Part shown: in pieces, positions 43,455 through 51,111 of the stretch
Position numbering within the stretch: position 1 is the stretch's first letter
How the letters are laid out: each line of letters opens with the position of its first letter
Origin: M3007 sp033764075
GTDB taxonomy: Bacteria; Bacteroidota; Bacteroidia; Chitinophagales; Saprospiraceae
NCBI GenBank assembly: GCA_033764075.1
Contig: JANRJH010000039.1
Location: 1-64,000 of the forward strand
Direction of reading: 5' to 3'
DNA length: 64,000 nucleotides
Position numbers and translations under genes: made by a program
Notes under the pieces: generated by a model
What the model was told of the DNA's origin: nothing
What the model saw: the letters and a program-made list of their open reading frames with translations, nothing else
Database searches by the model: none

Positions 43455-43498
43455 GAAAAAGTGGTTATGTTTGCCGCAATATTAAACACTTTCGGCTT

Positions 43499-43843
43499 AT
43501 GAACCCAGTTCTGGAATTCAACGACTACCGCGCCCGCATGAACGAGCGCATTCTCTCGCACGACAACCTTGTTTTGAAGCGTTTCTGGAGCCTCGACAAC
43601 CAGACGTATCAGGACGGCGCTCTGGACACCAAAACCAAGGAACTGCTCGGATTGGTGGCTTCCATGGTGCTCCGTTGCGACGACTGCATTAAATACCACC
43701 TCGGCAAGTGTCACGAACTGGGGGTGACCACCGATCAAATCTTCGAAGTGTTCGCCGTAGCCAATCTGGTCGGCGGCTCCATCTGTATACCGCACACCCG
43801 TCGTGCGGTCGAATATTGGGATGCACTCAATAGCGCACCCTAG
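43499..43843 (+). CDS. Carboxymuconolactone decarboxylase/AhpD-like protein
   Basis: 114 residues. The redox motif Cys60-x-x-Cys63-x3-His67 in CDDCIKYHLGKCHELG is that of the AhpD-like branch, which acts in peroxide detoxification or thiol exchange. The length is typical. Its 3' end overlaps the 3' end of the converging permease gene by 17 bp. The partner reductase is unknown. Confidence 0.88.
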   Translation: MNPVLEFNDYRARMNERILSHDNLVLKRFWSLDNQTYQDGALDTKTKELLGLVASMVLRCDDCIKYHLGKCHELGVTTDQIFEVFAVANLVGGSICIPHTRRAVEYWDALNSAP

Positions 43844-45215
43844 GATCCAGCCATGCGTACAGGATATCAGCCACTAGGTTGGCGACCACCGTGATCGCGG
43901 CGCTGAGCATGGCGATGGCGAACAGCACCGGGTAATCGCGGCCAAGAAAAGCCTCCTGGGTCTTTGCGCCCATGCCGGGCACCTGAAACAGGTATTCCAA
44001 AACCAGCGAACCGTTGAAAATGGCGGGCAGGGTCTGGGCCAGCAGGGCGATCATCGGAAACAGCGCGTTGGGTACGCCGTGTGCCCATACCACCCGGGTT
44101 TGCGCCAGCCCCTTGGCCCTGGCGGTGCGCACAAACGGCTGCGTCATGGTGCGCAGCAGTCCGCCCCGCATTTGCAGGGCGAAAATGCCCAACACGTGCA
44201 GCGCCAGGGTGAGCATGGGCAGCAGCAGCCGGGCGGCATTGTGCCGGTACCAATGTCCGAAGGTCTCCAGGGCAGGCGCCCACGGCTGGGCCGCTGCACC
44301 GGGGAGCCAGTGCAGTCCGGCATCGGGCGTGGCCAGCAGCAACATGAGCAGAACGCCAAGCCAAAACGTGGGCACGGCATACAGCGCCAGCAATGCGGTT
44401 TGGCCAATGGCGTCGGCCCAACGCCCCCGACGGGTAGCCAAAGCAGCGCCCAGCCATACGGCCAGTGCGAAGGCCAGCAGCAGGGAAACACCGTTGATGA
44501 GCAGCGTTACGCATAGCGCCGGGTACAGTTCAGTCGTCACCGGCCGGCGGTTGATGAGCGAGCGCCCGAGGTCGCCCCGCACAAAACCGCTCAGCCATCG
44601 GTGGTACTGGTTATCGGTTCCATGCCAGCAAAAGGATACGGCCCATCGGTTTTGCGGCGGACTGCTCGCCACTGCCGCAGCCGCGCGAACCAACGCCCGC
44701 CATGGCTCGTGCAATGCCGGCAGGGTATCCGTCATGCGGCCCAGCGCATTTGCGGCAGACACCAGGTCCTCTCGCCGATCCGCTTTCCACAGGGCAGCAC
44801 CGGCTGAACGCAAGGGGGCTGCGACGGCGAGGCCATCCGGCAAATGGTCCACTTCGCGCATCCAGGCAACCAGGGCCCGGTCGTATTCCGACACTGCCGT
44901 CCAGGCTCCGCCCTGTAAACACAAGCGGCGCAGACGCTCCCGGCGTTCGGGCGGGCATATCCGGTGCAAGGAATCGGGCAAAACACCCGGGCCCAGGGTA
45001 AAATAAAAAGGTGGCAGGTGCATGCCCAGTTGGCGGGCGTTGTAGGCGTACAACTCGGCTTGCCGGGCCGGATCGGCGCTCACCGCGCTTTCGTCTCCGT
45101 ACAGCGTTCGCACCGGATCTCCCGGCGCCAGCCGGCTCAGGCCGAACAGGAGCAGCGACACCGCCAGCAATGTGGGTACCACAAACAACAAACGCCGGAG
45201 CACATAGCGATACAT
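43827..45215 (-). CDS. ABC transporter permease, DppB/OppB type, with large periplasmic insert
   Basis: 462 residues. The N-terminus MYRYVLRRLLFVVPTLLAVSLLLFGLSRLAPGDPV is the standard DppB start. A loop of about 180 residues (about 40-220) precedes the BPD permease domain that begins at GDLGRSLINRRPV. The EAA loop (RTARAKGLAQTRVVWAHGVPNA) and the C-terminal GSLVLEYLFQVPGMG...DPRVRY are intact. Ordinary DppB proteins have about 310-340 residues, so the insert is unusual. The likely DppC-type partner, also with an enlarged first loop, is at 16493-17575. Confidence 0.87.
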   Translation of the reverse strand: MYRYVLRRLLFVVPTLLAVSLLLFGLSRLAPGDPVRTLYGDESAVSADPARQAELYAYNARQLGMHLPPFYFTLGPGVLPDSLHRICPPERRERLRRLCLQGGAWTAVSEYDRALVAWMREVDHLPDGLAVAAPLRSAGAALWKADRREDLVSAANALGRMTDTLPALHEPWRALVRAAAAVASSPPQNRWAVSFCWHGTDNQYHRWLSGFVRGDLGRSLINRRPVTTELYPALCVTLLINGVSLLLAFALAVWLGAALATRRGRWADAIGQTALLALYAVPTFWLGVLLMLLLATPDAGLHWLPGAAAQPWAPALETFGHWYRHNAARLLLPMLTLALHVLGIFALQMRGGLLRTMTQPFVRTARAKGLAQTRVVWAHGVPNALFPMIALLAQTLPAIFNGSLVLEYLFQVPGMGAKTQEAFLGRDYPVLFAIAMLSAAITVVANLVADILYAWLDPRVRY

Positions 45216-45285
45216 GCCTCAAAGATAAGCACGTGGCGCTATGTGTTCCGGCGTTCGTTCGATCCGGGCGATGCCCGTATGCCGG

Positions 45286-47661
45286 TTAAATAATTTCCAG
45301 GGTAACTTTTTGGATCTTGCCGTTGAACGTGGACCGGTGGTGGTAGGCCTCCGTTACCGGTGTGTTGCTGTCGGTGCCCACGTCGGCCGGCTCATCAAGT
45401 CCATACACATTGGAATGCGTTTGTTTGATGGCGCCCTCAGCTACCTTGGCGCCGTCCACGAAAATGATGCCCTGGCCGCCTTTGCCCCTGCCACCTTCGT
45501 ACTTAAACTCGAACTTGACCGTGTGTTTGCCGGGGCTGAGTTTTTGGCCGGCATTGATGTCGTAATGTTCGATGCCCAACCAATTGTAGGCAAATGCGGG
45601 TTTGCCGTCCTTGAGGTAAAGGGACCAGCCGCCGAAGTCGCCACCCTGGCAAACCAGTACGCCGGTGTTGTTTCCGGTGACCTCTATGTCGGCGGTGATG
45701 GTATATGAGGTGTTTTTCAGGTTGATGAACGCATTTTCCATGATGAGGGTAGCGCCGGAGTAGAGGGTTAGTTTTTTTCTGGCGCCCATGAGGTCGGGGC
45801 GCCCGGCCACTTTGGCGTCGAACCGTTCAATGGTGCGGTCGTCTATGGGCAGCACGTTGTAGCGGGCGCCTTCGGTCATGAACAGCTTTTTCAGTTCATC
45901 CAGTTTGGTGGCGTTGTCGGCGGCCAGGTTTTTGGACATGCTGAAATCCTCGTTCACGTTGTAGAGTTCCCACACATCTTCCTCCAGCTTTTTCCGGGGT
46001 GCTCCCTCCCAGGGGGCTTTGTGCACGGTGCCGGCGAACCATCCGTCGTGGTAAATGCCCCGGTTTCCGGCCATTTCAAAATATTGCGTCTTGCGGGTGT
46101 CGGCGGCTGTTTTGTTGTCGAAAGAATACAGCATGCTCACACCTTCGATGGGCCGTTGCGGGATGCCGTTGACCATACGGGGCGCCGGAATGCCCACAGC
46201 TTCGTAGATGGTGGGCGCCACATCGATGACGTGGTGGAATTGAGAACGCACCTCGTTTTTAGCCTTTATGCCCTCGGGCCAGTGGATGACCATGCCGTTG
46301 CGGGTGCCGCCGAAGTTGGAGGCCACCTGCTTGGTCCAGGTGAATGGCGTGTTGCCGGCTACGGCCCAACCGGCGGCGAAGTGGTTGTAGCATTTGTCGG
46401 AACCCAGCAAGTCAATTTTCGACAACTGCATTTCGAGGGTCTCCGGCACGCCGTTAAAGTAAGTGCTTTCATTATAGACGCCGATCATACCGCCTTCGGC
46501 GCTGGAACCGTTGTCGCCCACTACGTAGATGAACAGGGTATTGTCCATTTCGCCCATGGCTTCCAGCGCGGCCACCAGGCGGCCCACTTCGTGGTCGGTG
46601 TGTTCGGCGAAGCCGGCGAACACCTCCATCTGGCGCTCGAAGAGCCGCTTCTCGTCGGCGGAAAGCTTGTCCCAGTCTTTGATGTCGGCAGGTTTGGGCG
46701 CCAGCGTGGTGTTTTCCGGCACTACACCCAGCGCTTTCTGGCGGGCGAGGGTCTCTTCCCGGAGTTTATCCCATCCCTGGCTGAACTTGCCTTTGTATTT
46801 GTCGACAAATTCTTTTGGCGCATGGTGTGGCGCATGGGTAGCGCCTGTGGCGAAGTACATGTAAAAAGGCTTGTCGGGTGTGAGCGACTGTTGCAGGCTC
46901 ATCCAGCCAATCGCCTGGTTGGTCATGTCGGTGGTGAAATGGTAGCCGGGCTCGTCGTCCGGCACATCCACGGGAGTCACGCCGTCGAACACCAGCGGGT
47001 GCCATTGGTTGGTTTCGCCGCCGATGAAGCCGTAGAATTTGTCAAATCCGGAGCCGGTCGGCCAGCGGTCGAAAGGGCCGGATACGGACACCTCCCAGGG
47101 TGCGGTTTCGTGGTACTTGCCGAAGGCGGCCGTGCTGAAGCCGTTCATGCGCAGCACCTGGGCGGCGGGGGTGATGGACTGTGGTCGCACGCCGGTGTTG
47201 CCCGGGAACCCTGTGGCGAGCTCCATGATGGCGCCCGCATTGTTGGAGTGGTGGTTGTAGCCGGTGAGGAGGGCGGTGCGCGTAGGCGAACAGAGGGCTG
47301 TGGTGTGGAAGCGGTTATAGCGGAGCCCGTTGGCGGCCAGCTTTTCGAGGGTGGGCATGTGGATGGGGCCGCCGAAGGCGCTGGAGTGCCCAAAGCCGAT
47401 GTCGTCGATCAGCACGATCACCACGTTGGGGGCTTTTTCCGGCGCTTTTACCTCAAAGCGCGGGGGGGCGGTGGCGTTGCGGGCGTCCAGCTCGGTGATC
47501 GGCGCCAATGAGGGGTCGTTGATGGGCAGTACGGATCGGTCGATGCCGGATCGGGGTGCGGCGCTCCCGGTTTCTTTGGTTGGTTGGCCGCAGCCGGCAA
47601 ACAACAACAGGGCGGCCGGTGGAGCCATAAAAATACGCACCAGCATGGTTTTGAAAGCCAT
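45286..47661 (-). CDS. Arylsulfatase lipoprotein
   Basis: 791 residues. An N-terminal lipobox (LLFAGCG, Cys24) predicts an envelope lipoprotein. The sulfatase domain starts at NVVIVLIDDIGFG with metal Asp86/Asp87. The formylglycine signature Cys124-x-Pro-x-Arg is present in CSPTRTALLTG, and the downstream DNGSS metal motif is conserved. The last about 170 residues, starting near LTLYSGATLIMENAFINLKN, form a beta-sandwich-like module that may bind carbohydrate or lipid. A formylglycine-generating enzyme is needed but none is next to the gene. A TACTTTTG box at 47705-47712 (minus) may be its -7 element. Confidence 0.9.
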   Translation of the reverse strand: MAFKTMLVRIFMAPPAALLLFAGCGQPTKETGSAAPRSGIDRSVLPINDPSLAPITELDARNATAPPRFEVKAPEKAPNVVIVLIDDIGFGHSSAFGGPIHMPTLEKLAANGLRYNRFHTTALCSPTRTALLTGYNHHSNNAGAIMELATGFPGNTGVRPQSITPAAQVLRMNGFSTAAFGKYHETAPWEVSVSGPFDRWPTGSGFDKFYGFIGGETNQWHPLVFDGVTPVDVPDDEPGYHFTTDMTNQAIGWMSLQQSLTPDKPFYMYFATGATHAPHHAPKEFVDKYKGKFSQGWDKLREETLARQKALGVVPENTTLAPKPADIKDWDKLSADEKRLFERQMEVFAGFAEHTDHEVGRLVAALEAMGEMDNTLFIYVVGDNGSSAEGGMIGVYNESTYFNGVPETLEMQLSKIDLLGSDKCYNHFAAGWAVAGNTPFTWTKQVASNFGGTRNGMVIHWPEGIKAKNEVRSQFHHVIDVAPTIYEAVGIPAPRMVNGIPQRPIEGVSMLYSFDNKTAADTRKTQYFEMAGNRGIYHDGWFAGTVHKAPWEGAPRKKLEEDVWELYNVNEDFSMSKNLAADNATKLDELKKLFMTEGARYNVLPIDDRTIERFDAKVAGRPDLMGARKKLTLYSGATLIMENAFINLKNTSYTITADIEVTGNNTGVLVCQGGDFGGWSLYLKDGKPAFAYNWLGIEHYDINAGQKLSPGKHTVKFEFKYEGGRGKGGQGIIFVDGAKVAEGAIKQTHSNVYGLDEPADVGTDSNTPVTEAYHHRSTFNGKIQKVTLEII

Positions 47662-47835
47662 AATTTACAGGTTTTGTTTTGAGATGACGATTGCGCTATC
47701 GCAGCAAAAGTACTGGTTATGAGAAAAGAGGCTTATACTATTTTGCTTTATTTGCAATGGTGCTGTCAACCAACCCGGAAACGGTTTTTCGAAATGAAAA
47801 ATCTTGCGCCTGAATAGCCCTGGACGAACAAATGG

Positions 47836-49899
47836 CTAGCGCGTCAGCACCGCCCAGTCGCGCCAGACATTCCAATCCTTGGCGTATAAAAAATTCAGTC
47901 TTCCCGCCACAGCTTCCGAGGGCGCCGGCCGAACGCCGAAGGTAACCGGAAAAACACCGGGCCGGATCTTAGGCAGCCGGTTGTTTTCGGGGTGCGCAGC
48001 GTAACCCACCCAGGAGCGGTGGCCCGTCAGCACGGCCGGCCAGTGTTTGCAGAAAAGCCCGCGCTTGTACGGCAGGAACAGCCACACCGGCGCCGAAGGG
48101 AGCAAGGCCAGGCAGAACAGCACGTCCAGCACCCGTTTATTGCGCCGTTGCCCCGGCTGGGCGATGTTGTACCGGATGTCGATGGTGTACAACTCTCCGG
48201 GCTCATGCTTGCTGTTGCTGCCAATGATGCTCATGCTCTCTTCCGGCACGATCTTGTAGGAGATGCCGGGTCCCAGGCGGGTCATCCAGGCCATGATTTC
48301 CTGGGCCGGTACGTCGCGTGAGCAAAAGATCAGTTCGTCGACGCGGAAAATACGCACGACCTCGTCCAGCCGGTCCATGGTGTTGAGGTATAGGTCGTCG
48401 GCTGTCGGTCGTCGGCTGTCGGTCGTCGGTAGTCGGTAGTCGGTCGTCGGTAGTCGGCTGTCGGTTATCGGCTGTCGGTCGTCGGTTGTCGGTCGTCGGC
48501 TATGGGTTGTTGGTTGTTGGTTGTCGGAAGTTGGTGGTTGGTGGTTGGCGGGCGACACGATGCCGACCAGGTTCATGGGTACGGAAGCCTGTTGCAGGAG
48601 CCCGATCACGCGCCGGCTTTCTTCCGGCGAGCCGGCGATGGCGACCTGGCGTATGTGCTCTCGTCCGACGCGCAAATTGCCGTATTGGATGAAGTGCATC
48701 AGCAGGCGGACAGTTGTCAGCGCCAACACAGACCAGGCGGCCCCGAGCAGCAGCAGGGCCCTCGACGAGCGCAAGTCTTCGTTTAAAAAGCCGTAAATAG
48801 CCGCCAGCAGGAGGGTGCCCATGGCCAGTCCGCGCACCAGCCGCCGCAGGTCGTACCGATGGTCGTAGCCGCCGTTGAGCCATACGGACAAGAGCCACAC
48901 GCCTGTGTACAAGGGGAAGTTGAACTGTACGACGGGCGGCTTGAAGTAGCCGGGGTCTTTGTAATAGTAGCCGGCCCAAAAATCTTTCAGGAACAGGAGG
49001 CCGGCAACCAAAACGGCGGCGTCGAGGGTCGGCAGCCAGATTTTCCGAAAAAATTGCTCGATGAGGGTCACGCCCGCCCGCAGCCAGATGGCTACCTGCA
49101 ACATGCCCACAAACAGCCCCGCCTGACGCCCGGTGAAGTGCTTGCGGGCAAAGATGATCATCGCCTGGTAGAAGACCCGAACGTAGTTGAGCGTGCCTTT
49201 TTTGGTGCTCTCTCCTTTATAGTGGATGATCTGTGTTTCGGGGAAATAGTAGTTTTGATAACCGGCACGGGTGATGCGGTACGACAAGTCGATGTCCTCG
49301 CCATACATGAAGAATGCTTCGTCCAGCAGCCCGGCCTTGTCCAGTGCATCGCGTCGCATAAACATGAAACACCCGGCGAGCACGTCAATGGTGTGGGTTT
49401 CGTGTTGGTTCAGGTGGCCGAGGTAATATCGGTTGAAGGTACGACTGCGGGGGAACAGGGTTGACAGCCCGATACTTTTGCAAAAAGCCACCCAAGGCGT
49501 CGGGAAGCCGCGCTTGCTCTCGGGCAGATAGCGCCCGCTCCCGTCGATGAGGCGCACCCCGAGGGCGCCGGCGTCGGGATGTGCGTCCATGAAGCGGATG
49601 CATTTGGAAAAGGTGTCCTCCTCAACAACCGTGTCCGGGTTGAGCAGCAACACATAGCGGCCCGAACTTTGGCGAATGGCCTGGTTGTTGGCCACGGCAA
49701 ACCCGGGATTGTCGTTGTTGGCGATCAGGCGTACTTCGGGAAATTTTTCGCGCACCATGCGCACGGAATCGTCCACCGAATTGTTGTCCACCACCCACAC
49801 TTCGGCATGAATGCCCGCCAGCGCCCGGCGCACGGAGTACAGCGCCTGTTCGAGGAAATGGCGCACGTTGTAGGAGACGATGACGATGGAGAGGGTCAA
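47836..49899 (-). CDS. Fusion of GT2 glycosyltransferase with a degenerate polyprenyl glycosylphosphotransferase
   Basis: 687 residues from a TTG start, the only start in frame with the canonical TLSIVIVSYN N-terminus. Residues 1-260 are a GT2 (WbbL-like) transferase with LLLNPDT and GEDIDLSYR. About five membrane segments and a Rossmann CoA-binding-like domain follow (QVAIAGSPEESRRVIGLL, then RVDELIFCS), as in polyprenyl glycosylphosphotransferases. The Rossmann domain is interrupted at residues about 450-501 by translated TCGGYNG heptamers. The C-terminal part keeps the entry helix KRVLDVLFCLALLP and the late GHRSWVGYAAHPENNRLPKIRPGV pieces, but the catalytic block between them is missing. 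Role: probably surface polysaccharide synthesis; the second activity is likely lost. Confidence 0.8.
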   Translation of the reverse strand: MTLSIVIVSYNVRHFLEQALYSVRRALAGIHAEVWVVDNNSVDDSVRMVREKFPEVRLIANNDNPGFAVANNQAIRQSSGRYVLLLNPDTVVEEDTFSKCIRFMDAHPDAGALGVRLIDGSGRYLPESKRGFPTPWVAFCKSIGLSTLFPRSRTFNRYYLGHLNQHETHTIDVLAGCFMFMRRDALDKAGLLDEAFFMYGEDIDLSYRITRAGYQNYYFPETQIIHYKGESTKKGTLNYVRVFYQAMIIFARKHFTGRQAGLFVGMLQVAIWLRAGVTLIEQFFRKIWLPTLDAAVLVAGLLFLKDFWAGYYYKDPGYFKPPVVQFNFPLYTGVWLLSVWLNGGYDHRYDLRRLVRGLAMGTLLLAAIYGFLNEDLRSSRALLLLGAAWSVLALTTVRLLMHFIQYGNLRVGREHIRQVAIAGSPEESRRVIGLLQQASVPMNLVGIVSPANHQPPTSDNQQPTTHSRRPTTDDRQPITDSRLPTTDYRLPTTDSRRPTADDLYLNTMDRLDEVVRIFRVDELIFCSRDVPAQEIMAWMTRLGPGISYKIVPEESMSIIGSNSKHEPGELYTIDIRYNIAQPGQRRNKRVLDVLFCLALLPSAPVWLFLPYKRGLFCKHWPAVLTGHRSWVGYAAHPENNRLPKIRPGVFPVTFGVRPAPSEAVAGRLNFLYAKDWNVWRDWAVLTR
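48398..48551. repeat. In-frame heptamer array (TCGGYNG family) inside the GT2 fusion gene
   Basis: Twenty-two consecutive 7-bp units: mainly TCGGTCG, TCGGCTG and TCGGTAG, degenerating to TTGGTTG and TTGGTGG at the right end. No stop codon arises on the coding (minus) strand; because three units make 21 bp, the peptide repeats with period seven (for example DSRLPTTDYRLPTTDSRRPT). It lies between two predicted strands of a Rossmann-like domain, so a surface loop is the likely place. Confidence 0.93.
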
Positions 49900-49904
49900 G
49901 GCCG

Positions 49905-49912
49905 CAAAGGTA
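49905..49912 (-). promoter_or_regulatory. -7 box abutting the GT2 start codon
   Basis: TACCTTTG on the minus strand fits TAnnTTTG and would start transcription within a base or two of the TTG start at 49899, which would make the mRNA leaderless. The -33 element is not evident. Confidence 0.35.
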
Positions 49913-49958
49913 CCGCAGTCCTTCGTTTAGAAGCACACGGGTGAAACAAATGATGGAA

Positions 49959-50861
49959 TCAACCTTTTTTCGGCACCTTCACCTCGTACACTTTACCCGC
50001 CTTGTTGGTCAGCTTGCTGTCGACCAGCCAGGGGTTGTACACCTTGAGTGCGCGGTAGGAGATGCCGTATTGTGCCGCAAAGTCGGCCCAGTTGGCGATC
50101 GGGCCATTCACCTGGACCACGGTGTAATCGGTCAACGGCTTATACAGGTGTTTGGGGTCTATGAAGTACTCGTAATCGTCGGGGTTCTGCATCACGTCTT
50201 TGATGGCCACGATGCGGAAGGGGTAGCGCATGGTTTCGTCTGCGGCGAGGTTGAGGTCGTAGAACGAAGTAGCGCGTTGTTTACCGGTTTCGCCGGACAA
50301 GCGGCCGGGGCCACCGTTATAGGCCGCAGCGGCCAGGGTCCAGGAGCCCAATTGTTTTTTCAGGTCTGTGAGGTAACGGCAGGCGGCTACCGTGGCTTTT
50401 TCGAGGTGGTAGCGCTCGTCGACCTCGGTGTTCACCTCCAGGCCATACTGCTCGGCCGTGCCTTTCATGAACTGCCACACGCCTTTGGCGCCGGCGGGCG
50501 AAACGGCGTTGGACAGGTTGCTCTCGGCAACGGCGAGGTACTTGATGTCGTCCGGCACACCATTTTCCTTCATAATGGGTTCTATGATGGGAAAGATGGC
50601 TTTGGCACGTTTGAGGGCCAGAATGGTGGCCGAATGGTAGTACACGTTGCGCAACAACTCAGCATCCAGCCGTTCCAGCACATCCGGATTGTCCATGGGC
50701 AGTTGCTCGCCGCAGAAGTCAAAGTCCCGGTCTAGGTTCACCGAACGAATGGTCTGTGCCGGGCCGACATACGCGGGCTGTTTGCCTTTGAACGACCACA
50801 GGACCAGCGAGAAGAGTACGGCCGCAAGCACGAGGTTGAGGAAGAGCAGGAGACGGGTCAT
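49959..50861 (-). CDS. Membrane-anchored lytic transglycosylase
   Basis: 300 residues. An N-terminal membrane anchor (LLLFLNLVLAAVLFSLVLWS) is followed by an SLT domain: LAVAESNLSNAVSPAGAKGVWQFM with the catalytic Glu in AESNLS, then AAAAYNGGPGRLS. The C-terminal about 60 residues (YTVVQVNGPIANWADFAAQYGISYRALKVYNPWL) look like a LysM-type wall-binding module. It would cut peptidoglycan in the periplasm, MltD-like. No operon partner. Confidence 0.9.
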   Translation of the reverse strand: MTRLLLFLNLVLAAVLFSLVLWSFKGKQPAYVGPAQTIRSVNLDRDFDFCGEQLPMDNPDVLERLDAELLRNVYYHSATILALKRAKAIFPIIEPIMKENGVPDDIKYLAVAESNLSNAVSPAGAKGVWQFMKGTAEQYGLEVNTEVDERYHLEKATVAACRYLTDLKKQLGSWTLAAAAYNGGPGRLSGETGKQRATSFYDLNLAADETMRYPFRIVAIKDVMQNPDDYEYFIDPKHLYKPLTDYTVVQVNGPIANWADFAAQYGISYRALKVYNPWLVDSKLTNKAGKVYEVKVPKKG

Positions 50862-50951
50862 TGGTGGGTGATTTGGTGATGCGTCCGACAGGTTAGTGTT
50901 GGGAACGTTTTTTTTGGGGTAAAAGTCTGTTAGGGGGGGGGATTTTTAAAT

Positions 50952-51100
50952 AAACCATAGAGGACGCCGAGGTTTCACAGAGGCACACAGGGAACATAGT
51001 ACGCTGTGCTCCTCTGCGTACCCTCTGTGCTCCTCTGCGGTTCAGTTAAAATAAACCACAGAGGACGCAGAGGATACGCAGCGGCACGCAGGGGCAAGCG
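50952..51100. repeat. CTCTGTG-type repeat with inverted arms
   Basis: The 250-bp gap between the transglycosylase gene and the giant gene holds a left arm (AACCATAGAGGAC... to 50994), then opposite-sense CTGTGCTCCTCTGCG units (51003-51043), then a second direct arm starting AACCACAGAGGACGC (51055-51100). The same unit occurs at 36811-36862. A nine-G run lies just before it (50933-50941). No gene is seen in the gap. Confidence 0.85.
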
Positions 51101-51111
51101 TGGGCGACGCC

